This document shows, piece after piece, positions 37,779-47,746 of a stretch of DNA of 64,000 bases. The number at the start of each line of letters is the position of its first letter. Within the stretch, counting starts at the first letter, position 1. The notes under the pieces were generated by a model, which worked only from the letters and a program-made list of their open reading frames with translations, had not been told where the DNA came from and did not search any database. The DNA lies in NCBI RefSeq assembly GCF_026627925.1, contig NZ_JAPNLE010000009.1:4960001-5024000 (forward strand). Direction: 5' to 3'. Source of the DNA: Cupriavidus sp. D39 (GTDB taxonomy: Bacteria > Pseudomonadota > Gammaproteobacteria > Burkholderiales > Burkholderiaceae). The position numbers and the translations under genes were made by a program.

Positions 37779-40766
37779 ATGACTTCCACTGATCCGACGA
37801 GTTCCGCGGCCGCGCCCGATACCGCCGCAACCGATGGCGCAAACCGTGCCGCAGCCGCGGATGGTCCTGCCGGCGAACATGCGCCCGGCAACACTTCCAG
37901 CGCTGCCAGGCAGGCTGTGGCCGACATGGCCACGGGCCCGTTCGCAGTGGTGGCCGCCGCGGAACTCGTGCCGGTCGAATGCGCCGGCATGGCATTGTAC
38001 TCGCCCGCCTATTCCCATTACACCCGCCGCATGGCGCAGGCGCGTCCCGATCTGGCCGAAATCGTCGCGCGCGCACGCGAGCAGCCGCTCACGCGCGCCT
38101 GGATGGAAGCGCGGCTCAAGGTCCTGCACGAGCCGTCGTCCGATGTAGAGGATGCCATCAAGCGCGCGCTGCGCCGCTTGCGCGCGGAAGTGATGTGCGT
38201 GGTGATCGAGCGCGATCTGCGCGGCCTGTCGACGCTGGGCGAAGTCACCGGCGCGATGACGGACCTGGCCGAGCTGGGCATCCAGTACGGCCTGGCCATG
38301 CTGGAGGCGGACCTCGCCCCGACCTATGGCCGCCCGGTCGGGGAGAGCAGCGGGGAAGTGCAGGAGCTGGTGGTGGTCGGCATGGGCAAGCTGGGTGGCC
38401 GCGAGCTCAACGTGTCGTCCGATATCGACCTGATCTTCCTGTACGACGAAGACGGCGACACCCGTGGCGGGCAACGCAGCTTGTCCAATCACGAATATTT
38501 CATCCGCCTGGGACGGCGCCTGATCAACCTGCTGGCCGACGTGACCGGAGATGGCTACGTGTTCCGCGTCGACATGCGCCTGCGTCCCAATGGCGACGCC
38601 GGACCGCTGGCCTGCAGCCTCGGCATGCTGGAGCAGTACCTGATGGTGCAGGGGCGCGAGTGGGAGCGCTACGCCTGGATCAAGGGCAGGGTGGTGTCGG
38701 CGCTGGATACCCCGCATGCGCAGCGTACCGCCGCGCAACTGGCCAGCCTGACCACGCCCTTCGTCTTCCGCCGCTACCTCGACTACGGCGTGATTGCGGC
38801 GATCCGCTCGCTGCATGCGCAGATCCGCGCCGAGGCGGCCAAGCGCAGCGGCGGGCTGGCGGCGCCGGGCAGCGGCCAGCGCGTCAACCCGCGTGCCTTC
38901 AATATCAAGCTCGGGCGCGGCGGCATCCGCGAGATCGAGTTCATGGCCCAGGTCTTCCAGCTGATCCGTGGCGGCCAGGACCCGGCGCTGCGCATCCGGC
39001 CCACCCTGGAAGTGCTGACGGTGGCGGTGGAGCATGGGCTGCTGCCCGCGGGCCAGGCCGAGCAACTGGCCAACGCCTACCGCTTCCTGCGCCAGCTCGA
39101 GCATCGGCTGCAGTATCGCGACGATGCCCAGACGCACCACCTGCCCACCTCGGAAGAGGAGCAACTGGCGGTGGCGAAGATGATGGGCTGCGCCGACTGG
39201 CCGGCCTTGCTCGAGCGCCTGGCATCGCTGCAGGATCCGGTGGCGCAACAGTTCGAGGCTACGTTCTCGGACCCCGATGAAGCGCATGCGCAGTGCGAGG
39301 CGTTGTGGCCCGCGTTGATCCAGGAAGAGCAGGATGAACCGCCGTGCGAGCGCCTGGCCGCAGCCGGCTTCAGCGATTGCACCGGGCTGCTCGACCGCTT
39401 GCGCGCCATCGGCGCCTCGCTGCGCTACCGCGCGTTGTCCGAGCCCAGCCGAGTGCGCTTCGACTTGCTGGTCAACCGCGCGCTTGACCTGGCATCGCGC
39501 CAGGACGATGCCGACCGCACCATCGCCCGCTTTGTCGATTTCCTGGATGCCATCAGCCGCCGTGCGTCCTACCTGTCCCTGCTTTCCGAGTACCCGCAGG
39601 CGATGGCGCGCGTGGCCGACACGCTGCACGCATCGAGCTGGGCCGCCGCCTATCTGACCCGCCACCCGCAACTGCTCGACGAACTGCTCGACAGCGATGC
39701 CCTGGCGCGCGCGCCCGACTGGAACGACTTTCGCAGCCGCCTGGCCGCGCGCCTCGACGCGGCCGACGGACAGATCGAAGCGCAGATGGACATCCTGCGC
39801 CGCGAACATCATGCCGAGACCTTCCGCATCCTGCTGCAGGACCTGCAGGGCATGGTGACCGTGGAGCAGATCGCCGACCGGCTGTCGGACCTGGCCGATG
39901 CCATGCTCGACGTGACCCTGCAGGCAGTCTGGCGCCAGCTGGCCACCCGGCACGCCGAGCAGCCGCGCTTTGCCGTGATTGCCTACGGCAAGCTGGGTGG
40001 CAAGGAGCTGGGCTATGCCTCTGACCTCGACATCATCTTCCTCTACGAGGACGAGCACGAGCGCGCGCCCGACGTCTACGCCGCCTACGCGCGCCGCCTG
40101 ATCACCTGGCTGACCAGCCATACCGCTGCCGGCACGCTGTTCGACGTCGATACGCGCTTGCGGCCCAACGGCGAGGCCGGGCTGCTGGTGACCAGCTTCG
40201 AGGGCTTTCGCCGCTACCAGCAGCGCGAGGGCGACAACACTGCGTGGGTGTGGGAGCACCAGGCGCTCACGCGCGCGCGTTTTTGCGCGGGCGACCCCGA
40301 GATCGGCTCGCACTTCGAAAGCCTGCGCGACGAGATCCTGCGCCAGCCGCGCGACGCCGCCACGCTGCGCGGCGAGATCGTCGCCATGCGCCACAAGGTG
40401 GCCGAGGGGCATCCCAACCCAAGCGGTTTGTTCGACCTCAAGCATGATCGCGGCGGCATGGTCGACATCGAGTTCGCGGTGCAATACCTCGTGCTGTTGC
40501 ACAGCCACGATCATCCTGCGCTCACGCGCAATGCCGGCAATATCGCGCTGCTGCGCACCGCTGGCGAGATCGGCCTGATCGATGCCACGCTGGCGCGCGA
40601 GGTGGGCGACGCGTATCGCGCATTCCGCGCCCGCCAGCACCAGTTGCGCCTGGACGGGCAGGTTCATGCGCGCGTCGCGCCGGCCGTGGTGGCGCAAGAG
40701 GCGGAACACGTGCGCACCCTCTGGCAAGCGGTGTTCGGCGAGCCGGTTGCCACCGGCGCCAGATGA
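37779..40766 (+). CDS. glnE: bifunctional glutamine synthetase adenylyltransferase/adenylyl-removing enzyme
   Basis: A 995-residue GlnE that adds AMP to, or removes it from, glutamine synthetase in response to PII protein and glutamine. It has two nucleotidyltransferase domains with the G-G-x-E-x-x-x-x-S-D-x-D motif: GMGKLGGRELNVSSDIDLIF near residue 202 and AYGKLGGKELGYASDLDIIF near residue 735. Each is followed by a helical GlnD-PII domain (NIKLGRGGIREIEFMAQVFQ; DLKHDRGGMVDIEFAVQYLV). An N-terminal Ala/Thr-rich extension of about 50 residues is unusual. The stop overlaps the rhombosortase start by 4 bases. Confidence 0.95.
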   Translation: MTSTDPTSSAAAPDTAATDGANRAAAADGPAGEHAPGNTSSAARQAVADMATGPFAVVAAAELVPVECAGMALYSPAYSHYTRRMAQARPDLAEIVARAREQPLTRAWMEARLKVLHEPSSDVEDAIKRALRRLRAEVMCVVIERDLRGLSTLGEVTGAMTDLAELGIQYGLAMLEADLAPTYGRPVGESSGEVQELVVVGMGKLGGRELNVSSDIDLIFLYDEDGDTRGGQRSLSNHEYFIRLGRRLINLLADVTGDGYVFRVDMRLRPNGDAGPLACSLGMLEQYLMVQGREWERYAWIKGRVVSALDTPHAQRTAAQLASLTTPFVFRRYLDYGVIAAIRSLHAQIRAEAAKRSGGLAAPGSGQRVNPRAFNIKLGRGGIREIEFMAQVFQLIRGGQDPALRIRPTLEVLTVAVEHGLLPAGQAEQLANAYRFLRQLEHRLQYRDDAQTHHLPTSEEEQLAVAKMMGCADWPALLERLASLQDPVAQQFEATFSDPDEAHAQCEALWPALIQEEQDEPPCERLAAAGFSDCTGLLDRLRAIGASLRYRALSEPSRVRFDLLVNRALDLASRQDDADRTIARFVDFLDAISRRASYLSLLSEYPQAMARVADTLHASSWAAAYLTRHPQLLDELLDSDALARAPDWNDFRSRLAARLDAADGQIEAQMDILRREHHAETFRILLQDLQGMVTVEQIADRLSDLADAMLDVTLQAVWRQLATRHAEQPRFAVIAYGKLGGKELGYASDLDIIFLYEDEHERAPDVYAAYARRLITWLTSHTAAGTLFDVDTRLRPNGEAGLLVTSFEGFRRYQQREGDNTAWVWEHQALTRARFCAGDPEIGSHFESLRDEILRQPRDAATLRGEIVAMRHKVAEGHPNPSGLFDLKHDRGGMVDIEFAVQYLVLLHSHDHPALTRNAGNIALLRTAGEIGLIDATLAREVGDAYRAFRARQHQLRLDGQVHARVAPAVVAQEAEHVRTLWQAVFGEPVATGAR

Positions 40767-41398
40767 ACCCGCAGGCGGCCGGCGCGGCGCGCTGGCCGGG
40801 ATGGCTGGGCGTGCTGGCCGTACTGGCGCTAACGGCCGCCCTGGGTGCCGCATTTACCTTCGTCCCCTGGCTGCACGCGCACGGGCTCTATCTGCGCGAT
40901 GCGGTCATGGGTCACGGTGCGGCGGGCCAATGGTGGCGCCTGCTGACGGCCATGTGGGTCCACCTTGGCTGGCAGCACTGGCTGGCGGACCTGCTGGCCG
41001 CCGCGGGCCTGTTCCTGCTGATTGGCCGCGAGGCGCGCGCCGGCGCGATGCTGGCGGTCCTGCTCGCCTGCGGCGTAGCGGTGCAACTGGCGCTATGCCG
41101 GGTGCCGTCGGTGGGTTGGTACGGCGGGTTGTCCGGCGCATTGCACGGGTTGGCCTTGTGGGGCGGGCTGCGCCTGCTCCATGGCAGCGGCGTGTCGCGC
41201 GTGCTCGGCGTGGCGCTCTGCCTTGGGGTGCTGGTCAAGACCTGGCTTGAGCAGTCGTGGCTCGCGCCGGTGGTATTCGATGCGCAGTGGGGGTTCGGGG
41301 TCGTGCGTATCTCGCACGCGGCCGGCGCGCTGGCCGGCCTGGGCCTATGGCTGGTCCAGGAGTGGTGGCAGCGCCGCCACGGCCAGCCACGCGCATAG
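40763..41398 (+). CDS. rrtA: rhombosortase (rhomboid-like intramembrane protease)
   Basis: A 211-residue membrane protein with about six transmembrane helices. The rhomboid catalytic pair is visible: Ser124 in GWYGGLSGALHG and His185 in ISHAAGALAGLG. The short size and GLSGALHG signature fit the rhombosortase family, which cleaves and processes proteins with GlyGly-CTERM tails. A protein with such a tail, the subtilase, is encoded convergently 71 bp away. Translation is coupled to glnE by an ATGA overlap. Confidence 0.85.
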   Translation: MNPQAAGAARWPGWLGVLAVLALTAALGAAFTFVPWLHAHGLYLRDAVMGHGAAGQWWRLLTAMWVHLGWQHWLADLLAAAGLFLLIGREARAGAMLAVLLACGVAVQLALCRVPSVGWYGGLSGALHGLALWGGLRLLHGSGVSRVLGVALCLGVLVKTWLEQSWLAPVVFDAQWGFGVVRISHAAGALAGLGLWLVQEWWQRRHGQPRA

Positions 41399-41469
41399 GC
41401 GCGCTGCGAGGGGACGCAGCCGGCGCAGGCCGGCCGGTGCCCCGCGTTCACCATGACTTCAATGCGATT

Positions 41470-43154
41470 TCAACGCGATTTCACCGGGCGCCGGCGGCGT
41501 CCGACCCAGTTCAGCAGCAGGCCAAGCGCGCACAGCCCGAGCGCGAGCGGCCACGACAGCGCGCCGCCACCGCCCGAGGAGGTGGCTGGCGCAGCGGGCG
41601 CCGGCTGGACCACCTGCGTGCCGGCGGCCACGGCTGCATTGGCATCGAGCAGGCCCGCGCCGCATTTGCCGGCATTGGCGGTAGCCGTGCAATAGGTGCC
41701 GGCCGGATGGGGCCGTGCCGAACTCTTCAAGGTGGCAAGTACCTGGGCGGGCGTGAGCGCCGGATTGGCGGCGAGCATCAGCGACACCACGCCCGATACC
41801 AGTGGCGCGGCAAAGCTGGTGCCTTGCGAGTTGTTGACGATGTAGTTGCCAAGCGAGGTGGTGCCGTCATTGGACAGGGCCCGGATGAACGACTCCGCCA
41901 CCGAGCATTTGCCGCCCGACACCTTGGAGTTGCCGCAGCCACCGCCCGGCGCGCTCAGCGCAACCTGCGGCCCCACATTGGCATAGCTGGCGTTCTCGCC
42001 GTCATTGGCGTGCGCCGTCACGGCCACCACGCCGCTGCAGTCGGCAGGCGCCTCGACCGCGCCGGCGCTGTTGCCCGTGGCGGCGACCACCACCACGCCA
42101 TTCGCGGCGAGGTCAGTCACGGCTTGCTGCTCGATGCTGGAACAGGTCCCGCCGCCCAGGCTTACGTTGATCACGCGCGCCGGGGTGGGGTTGGCCGGCA
42201 CATTGGGCACGGACAGGCCGCCGGCCCAGCGCATGCCGTCCACGGTGTCCGAGAGCAGCGCGCCGCAGCGGCCGGAGACGCGCACCGGCTGGATGCGGGC
42301 GTTCCAGTCCACGCCGGCGATGTTCACCCCGTTATTGGTGAGTGCGCCAAGCGTGCCCGCCACGCGGGTACCGTGCCAGCTATTGTTGGTGGCGGTCGTG
42401 GTAGGCGTGGAGGTGCCTGGGCAGGTGAACCCCACCGGCACGCCGTCGCCGGCGTCGGTGGCGTCGGCGTCCCGGCCCCCACCGTCGTTGGCGATGGACG
42501 GATCGGTGATGAAGTCATAGCCGGGCACGAGGCGGCCGGCAAGATCCGGGTGCGGCAGGGAGCCCGTGTCGAGCACGGCGATCACCAGGCTGCTGCTGCC
42601 GCGCGTGCGGTCCCAGGCGGGCGGCAGGTTCACGCCGCCCACCACCTGGGCGGGGGTGCCGAGGTAGGGCTGGTTGAGCGCGAACTCAGGGTCGTTGGGC
42701 ACGGTGTCGTGCAGCCGCAGCCAGCGGTCCGGCACCACATCCGCGATGCGCGGATCCTGGCGCAGCCGGGCGGCGGTGCCTTCCGGGTCGGCGGCATCGC
42801 TGCCGGAAACGCTCAGCAGCTGCAGGCTGCCGCCCATCTGGCGCTTGACCGAGAGCGCCACGCCAGTGCTCTGGCGCACGCTCAGCATGCGCTCGGACAG
42901 GCCGCTGGCGGCAGCGCTGTCGCTCGCGCCGGCGCTGCTGGCGCTCATGCTGGTGGTTGTGCTTGTGCTGCCGTCGCGCCAGCGCACGATAAAGTTGCCG
43001 GTGTAGTGCGGCGCGGGGCGCGCGGCGGGGTCGGGGCCGCGCTGGCTGCGGCGGGGGCGCCCAGCCAGAGGGCGGCGCCCAGCGCCAGCAGCAGGGCTGC
43101 ATGGCGCGGTGTGCGCCGCGTTTTGCCGGATCGGAATTGACGCTGTGCCTGCAT
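41470..43154 (-). CDS. S8 subtilisin-family protease with GlyGly-CTERM sorting tail, frameshifted in the propeptide
   Basis: An exported serine protease of about 560 residues. The signal peptide starts at 43154 (MQAQRQFRSGKTRRTPRHAA, then a hydrophobic core ending AAASAAP). Frame is lost at a four-base run 43015-43018; one more C on the coding strand gives RAPAPHYTGNFIVRWRDG. A propeptide (SVKRQMGGSLQLLSVSG, DPRIADVVPDRWLRL) precedes the S8 domain: Asp in VIAVLDTGSLPHPDL, His in NSWHGTRVAGTLG, Asn/oxyanion region VVVVAATGNSAG, Ser in NSQGTSFAAPLVSG. The C-terminus SSGGGGALSWPLAL...NWVGRRRR is a GlyGly-CTERM tail: Gly-rich site, one helix, basic end. Confidence 0.9.
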
Positions 43155-43290
43155 GTCTACGTTCTCCCGTTGAGCCCGCTTCGGACTGACCGCGGTTACA
43201 GCATTCAACCTGCAATCTTCTACCTGCAATCTTCAACCTTCAACGTCCAGGCCATGCATTCCGACGACAGCAATCGGGCAGCCGCCGGAT

Positions 43291-43728
43291 TCAGCTCGCC
43301 GGCATGTCGCGGCCGGTGGGCTGGGTGCGATTCGGCTTGAGCACGCGGTCAGGCTCGGCCAGCTCGATGCGAGGGGCGCCGCGCAGCGTGGCGACCGCCT
43401 GGTCGATCGTGGCATCGGCCGACGCGGAGATCGCGGTGACCAGCCAGACGCCGCCCGACATGGGCCGCTTGACGACGAAGCGGATCGGGCCGGCAATCGA
43501 CGCCAGCAAGCGATCGGCTTCTTCGGACACGGTGACGGGCGGCGCGGAGAAACGCACCATGATATCGCCTACGGCGCGATCGGCGCTGATGCTGTTGAGC
43601 GGCGGCGCCGACGGGCGCTGTTGCGCCTGGCAAGCGGTCAGGGCTAGCAGGGCCAGCAGGCCGCAGGCGGCGGTGATTCGCAGCGGGCGAGCCAGTGAGC
43701 GGGAGTGCGGCTGTTTGCCGAGTGACAT
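43291..43728 (-). CDS. lipoprotein with subtilase-propeptide-like (I9-type) domain
   Basis: A 145-residue lipoprotein. Start ATG at 43728 has CAGGAG 9 bases upstream; the signal ends LLALLALTAC with the lipidated Cys. The mature part is one domain that aligns with the propeptide of the neighbouring subtilase: GDIMVRF against GNFIVRW, VVKRPMSGGVWLVTAIS against SVKRQM-GGSLQLLSVSG, LRGAPRIELAEPDRVLKP against LRQDPRIADVVPDRWLRL. A membrane-tethered inhibitor or folding helper for the protease is the natural inference. It lies 136 bp upstream of the subtilase, same strand. Confidence 0.75.
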   Translation of the reverse strand: MSLGKQPHSRSLARPLRITAACGLLALLALTACQAQQRPSAPPLNSISADRAVGDIMVRFSAPPVTVSEEADRLLASIAGPIRFVVKRPMSGGVWLVTAISASADATIDQAVATLRGAPRIELAEPDRVLKPNRTQPTGRDMPAS

Positions 43729-43768
43729 GGGGAAACTCCTGAATGGTTGCTGGCCAGGGCGCGGGCAA

Positions 43769-45492
43769 TCAGCCTGCGCTGCGCCGCGAACGGCGCGTTT
43801 CCAGGCCGTGCCGGTGGTGCCGCGCAGGCCTTGCGCGAGCATCTCCTCGGCGTGTTGCACTGTGGTGGCCGTCACGGTGGTCCCACCCAGCATGCGTGCG
43901 GTTTCGACCACGCGGCCGGCGGCGTCGAGGGCGCGGATGCGCGAGCGGGTGACCGAGCCGTTGCCGTCGGGCTGGCTGGTCTCCTTGCTGACCAGCAGGT
44001 GGGCGCCGGCCTGGGCGGCCACCTGGGGCAGGTGGGTCACGCACAGCACCTGGCGAGCGCGGCCGAGTTCCTGCAGGCGGCGGCCCACCACCTCGGCCAC
44101 CGCGCCGCCGATGCCGGTGTCGACCTCGTCGAAGATCAGGGTCGGGGTGGGCGCGGCCTCGCTGGTAATGACGGAAATCGCCAGGCTGATCCGAGCCAGC
44201 TCGCCGCCCGACGCCACTTTGGCCAGGGGGCGCGCGCTGACGCCGGCATGGCCTGCCACCAGGAACTCGACTTGTTCCAGCCCATGGCTTTGCCCTTCGT
44301 CGAGCGGGTGCAGCGCCACCGCGAAACTGCCGCCCGCCATGGACAGGCCCTGCATGGCATCCGTCACGGCGGCCGACAGGCTTTCGGCCGCCATCTTGCG
44401 GGCGGCGCCGAGGTGCTGGGCGATGGTGAGGTAGGCGGCGCGGGCCGCGGCCTCGCGCGCCATCGCCTTGTTCAGGTCCTGGGCGGACTGGAGATCGTCC
44501 AGTTGCTGGCGGCGCGCCATCAGTTCGTCCGGCAACTGCTCCGGCGGCATCCGGTACTTGCGCGCGGTGGTGTGCAGCGCCTGCATGCGCGCCTCCACCA
44601 CCTGCAAGCGTTCGGGGTCCAGGTCGATCCGGTCGACGTAGCGGTTGAGCGAGTGCGCGGCCTCCTCGACCTGGACCAGCGCCGGGTCCAGCGCCGCCAG
44701 GACGTCACCCAGCGCGGGGTCGACGTCAGCCATCTGGCGCAGGCGCTGCACCACGCTGTTGAGCCCCGACAGCACCGAGCCATCGGCCTCGGACAGCGCC
44801 TCCAGCGCAGCGCGGCTGCCCTCGATCAGCCCGGCGGCGTGTGACAGCCGGTTGTACTCGGCCTGGATGTCTTCCCATTCGCCGGGTTGGGGTGCCAGCT
44901 TCTCGAGCTCGCCGACCTGCCATTCGAGCCGCTCGCGTTCCAGCTGCATCTCGCGCGAGCGGTGCTCGACGGTTTCGCGCTGGCGCACGCACGCGCGCCA
45001 CGAGCGCCAGGCTTCGGCCACCGCGCCGGCCTGCGCGGTGAGCCCGGCATGCGCATCGAGCAGCAGGCGCTGGGCGTCCGGGCGCAGCAGCAACTGATGG
45101 GCATGCTGGCCGTGGATATCGACCAGGCGGTCGCCGATGTCGCGCAGCTGGCCCAGCGTGGCGGCGCCGCCGTTGATAAAGGCCTTGCTGCGCCCGCTGG
45201 CGTCGACGGTACGGCGCAGCAGCACCGTGCCTTCGTCGCCGGTGAGGTCATGTTCGGCCAGCCACGCGTCGAGCCCGGCCGGGGTGGAGAAGGTGGCGCT
45301 GATGCCGGCCCGGGCGGCGCCTTCGCGGACCACGCCGGCATCGGCACGCTCACCCAGCACCAGGGCCAGCGCATCGATCAGGATCGATTTGCCGGCGCCG
45401 GTCTCGCCGGTGAAGACGGTGAAGCCCGGGGAGAAGTCGAGGTCGAGCGTATCGACGATGACGAAATCGCGGATGGACAGGCTGCGCAGCAT
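43769..45492 (-). CDS. recN: DNA repair protein RecN, 3' end uncertain
   Basis: SMC-like ATPase acting early in double-strand-break repair. From MLRSLSIRDFVIVDTLDLDF it has Walker A FTGETGAGKS, a long coiled-coil middle, and the C-terminal signature KVASGGELARISLAIS, Walker B LIFDEVDTGIGG and CVTHLPQVAAQAG. As read, the frame has no stop after HAEEMLAQGLRG and runs on in frame through the lipoprotein gene to 43291 (733 codons). One missing base upstream, as at many sites here, would give a TGA at 43769-43771 and a protein of about 574 residues, close to the family norm. That end is used here. Confidence 0.88.
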
Positions 45493-45564
45493 CGTGGTCG
45501 ACTGGTCGGGGCTGGGTGATGTCAGGGGGCGGATCTGGGCCGGTTCGGTGCGGACCGGGGCGGA

Positions 45565-46482
45565 TCAGAGCCGGTTGTCTTCGCTCGGGTACTCGTGCCA
45601 GTGCAGCTTCTTGCGCAGCGTGGCGTAATAGTTGTAGCCGATCGGGTGCAGCAGGTTGACGGTCTTGGCCGAGCGGCGCACCACGATGCGGTCGCCCGGC
45701 AGCAGCGAGGTCAGCGACTGCATGTCGAAGTTCACGCTGGCGTCGCGCGCCGTGGCGACCTCGATCGACACCTCGGCATCGTGCGGCAGGACGATCGGGC
45801 GGTTGGACAGCGCATGCGGGGCAATCGGCACCAGCACCAGCCCCGACAAGGTAGGGTGCAGGATCGGGCCGCCTGCCGACAGCGCATAGGCGGTCGAGCC
45901 GGTCGGCGTGGAGACGATCAGGCCGTCGGAGCGCTGGTTGTACATGAAGTGGCCGTCCACCGACACCGCCAGCTCGACCATGCCGGAAATGCCGGAACGG
46001 TTGACCACGACGTCGTTGAAGGCCAGCGCGGAGAAGATCACGCCGTCGTCGCGCACCACCTGGGACTCCAGCAGCATGCGGGTCTCGGACTCGTAGCGGC
46101 CCGCCAGCATGTCCGGGAGCACCGAGTGCACATCCTCCAACGGGATGTCGGTCATGAAGCCGAGGCGCCCGTGGTTCACGCCGATCAGCGGCACCGGGTA
46201 GCCGGCCAGCTGGCGCGCCAGGCCCAGCAGGGTGCCGTCGCCGCCGAGCACCACCGCCACATCGGCATGCTTGCCGATTTCGTTGGGCGCCAGCGCCGGA
46301 TAGTCGGTCAGCCCGGTGGCCAGGGCGGTTTCGCGCTCGAACACCACATCCTGGCCGTTCCTGAGGATACAGGCGGCCAGCTCTTCCAGCGGGCCCTCGA
46401 TGCCGGCAGTGGCGTACCTGCCGATCAGGGCGACGGTGCGAAATGGGGCGCGCGCGGCGCCGGGCTTGGGGAGCGAAGACAT
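45565..46482 (-). CDS. nadK: NAD kinase
   Basis: A 305-residue ATP-NAD kinase that makes NADP. The catalytic GGDGT motif is in [15 protein letters not shown]; further family motifs are [47 protein letters not shown] and [13 protein letters not shown]. The start at 46482 gives the family length. Divergent from hrcA (114 bp), with recN 72 bp downstream on the same strand. The nadK-recN/hrcA arrangement is typical of betaproteobacteria. Confidence 0.95.
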   Translation of the reverse strand: MSSLPKPGAARAPFRTVALIGRYATAGIEGPLEELAACILRNGQDVVFERETALATGLTDYPALAPNEIGKHADVAVVLGGDGTLLGLARQLAGYPVPLIGVNHGRLGFMTDIPLEDVHSVLPDMLAGRYESETRMLLESQVVRDDGVIFSALAFNDVVVNRSGISGMVELAVSVDGHFMYNQRSDGLIVSTPTGSTAYALSAGGPILHPTLSGLVLVPIAPHALSNRPIVLPHDAEVSIEVATARDASVNFDMQSLTSLLPGDRIVVRRSAKTVNLLHPIGYNYYATLRKKLHWHEYPSEDNRL

Positions 46483-46596
46483 GCCGGGATTAGACCATAC
46501 CGCCGTGACCATTGTCAGCAGGAGGGCGCTCGCCGCCGGGCCGGATCGCGGATGAGCCGCCCGAATGGTGAAAACTTGCGTAAAATCAGGAACATC

Positions 46597-47634
46597 ATGG
46601 ATGAACGTGCGAAAACGCTTCTCAAAACCCTCATCGAGCGCTACATCGCCGAGGGGCTGCCCGTGGGCTCTCGAACCTTGTCGAAGTACTCGGGGCTCGA
46701 CCTGTCTCCGGCGACCATCCGCAATGTGATGTCCGACCTGGAGGAAATGGGGTTCATTACCAGCCCGCATACCTCGGCCGGGCGTATCCCCACGCCGCGT
46801 GGCTACCGGCTGTTCGTCGATACCATGCTGACCGCCCAGCCGCTGGACGGCGCGCTCAACCTGGCCGAGCTGACCGGCAAGATCCGGGGCCAGCTGCAGG
46901 GCCAGCAGCTCGGGCCGCAGCGGATGATCACCTCGGCGGCGCACACCTTGTCCAACCTGTCGCAATTCGCCGGCGTGGTGATGACGCCACGGCGCGCCCA
47001 GGCGTTCCGCCAGGTCGAATTCATGCGGCTGTCGGACAAGCGCATCCTGCTGATCATCGTCACCCCTGAGGGCGACGTGCAGAACCGCATCATCCAGACC
47101 GAGCTGCCGTACACCCCGTCCCAGCTGGTCGAAGCCGCCAATTTCATCAACTCGCACTTTGCCGGCATGAGTTTCGACAACGTGCGCAACCACCTGCGCG
47201 GCGAGCTGCAGGCGCTGCGCATGGATATGTCGCAGCTGATGCAGGCGGCGGTCGAGGCGGGCAGCAGCGCCATGGCCGAGGGGGACGACGATCACGTCTT
47301 CATTTCGGGCGAGCGCAAGCTGCTGGAGGTGGAGGACCTGTCCTCCAGCATGGAAAAGCTGCGCCGCCTGTTCGACGTGTTCGAGCACAAGACCGGCCTG
47401 CTCAAGCTGCTCGATGTCTCCAGCCACGCCCAGGGCGTGCAGATCTTCATCGGCGGCGAGAGCAAGCTGGTGCCGCTGGAAGACATGGCGGTCATTACCG
47501 CGCCCTACGAAGTCGACGGCCAGATCGTCGGCACGCTCGGGGTGATCGGGCCGACCCGCATGGCCTACGAACGGGTCATTCCGATCGTCGACATCACCGC
47601 GCGCCTGTTGTCCAGCGCGCTCAGCCAGAACTAG
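46597..47634 (+). CDS. hrcA: heat-inducible transcription repressor HrcA
   Basis: A 345-residue repressor that binds CIRCE operators of chaperone genes and depends on GroEL. The N-terminal winged helix ([22 protein letters not shown], then [20 protein letters not shown]) precedes the GAF-like core and inserted dimerisation domain ([50 protein letters not shown]). AGGAA lies before the ATG. I saw no CIRCE element in this window, so its targets lie elsewhere. Confidence 0.95.
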   Translation: MDERAKTLLKTLIERYIAEGLPVGSRTLSKYSGLDLSPATIRNVMSDLEEMGFITSPHTSAGRIPTPRGYRLFVDTMLTAQPLDGALNLAELTGKIRGQLQGQQLGPQRMITSAAHTLSNLSQFAGVVMTPRRAQAFRQVEFMRLSDKRILLIIVTPEGDVQNRIIQTELPYTPSQLVEAANFINSHFAGMSFDNVRNHLRGELQALRMDMSQLMQAAVEAGSSAMAEGDDDHVFISGERKLLEVEDLSSSMEKLRRLFDVFEHKTGLLKLLDVSSHAQGVQIFIGGESKLVPLEDMAVITAPYEVDGQIVGTLGVIGPTRMAYERVIPIVDITARLLSSALSQN

Positions 47635-47746
47635 TGTTGGCCTGGCCCGGTCTCACAGACTGCCTGTTCCCCAGATCCTGTAAGCTCGGCGAGCCCTGGC
47701 TGCCGCGCGCCTTGTGCCGGCGCCGCCCCGCCACACCGGAAATTAC

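Noticed and set aside
36900..40853. A 1333-codon open frame on the minus strand across glnE
   Set aside because: The part opposite glnE is low-complexity and shadow-like; glnE on the plus strand is a complete, well-conserved enzyme. Only the portion below 37670 is real, as the N-terminus of yhdP.
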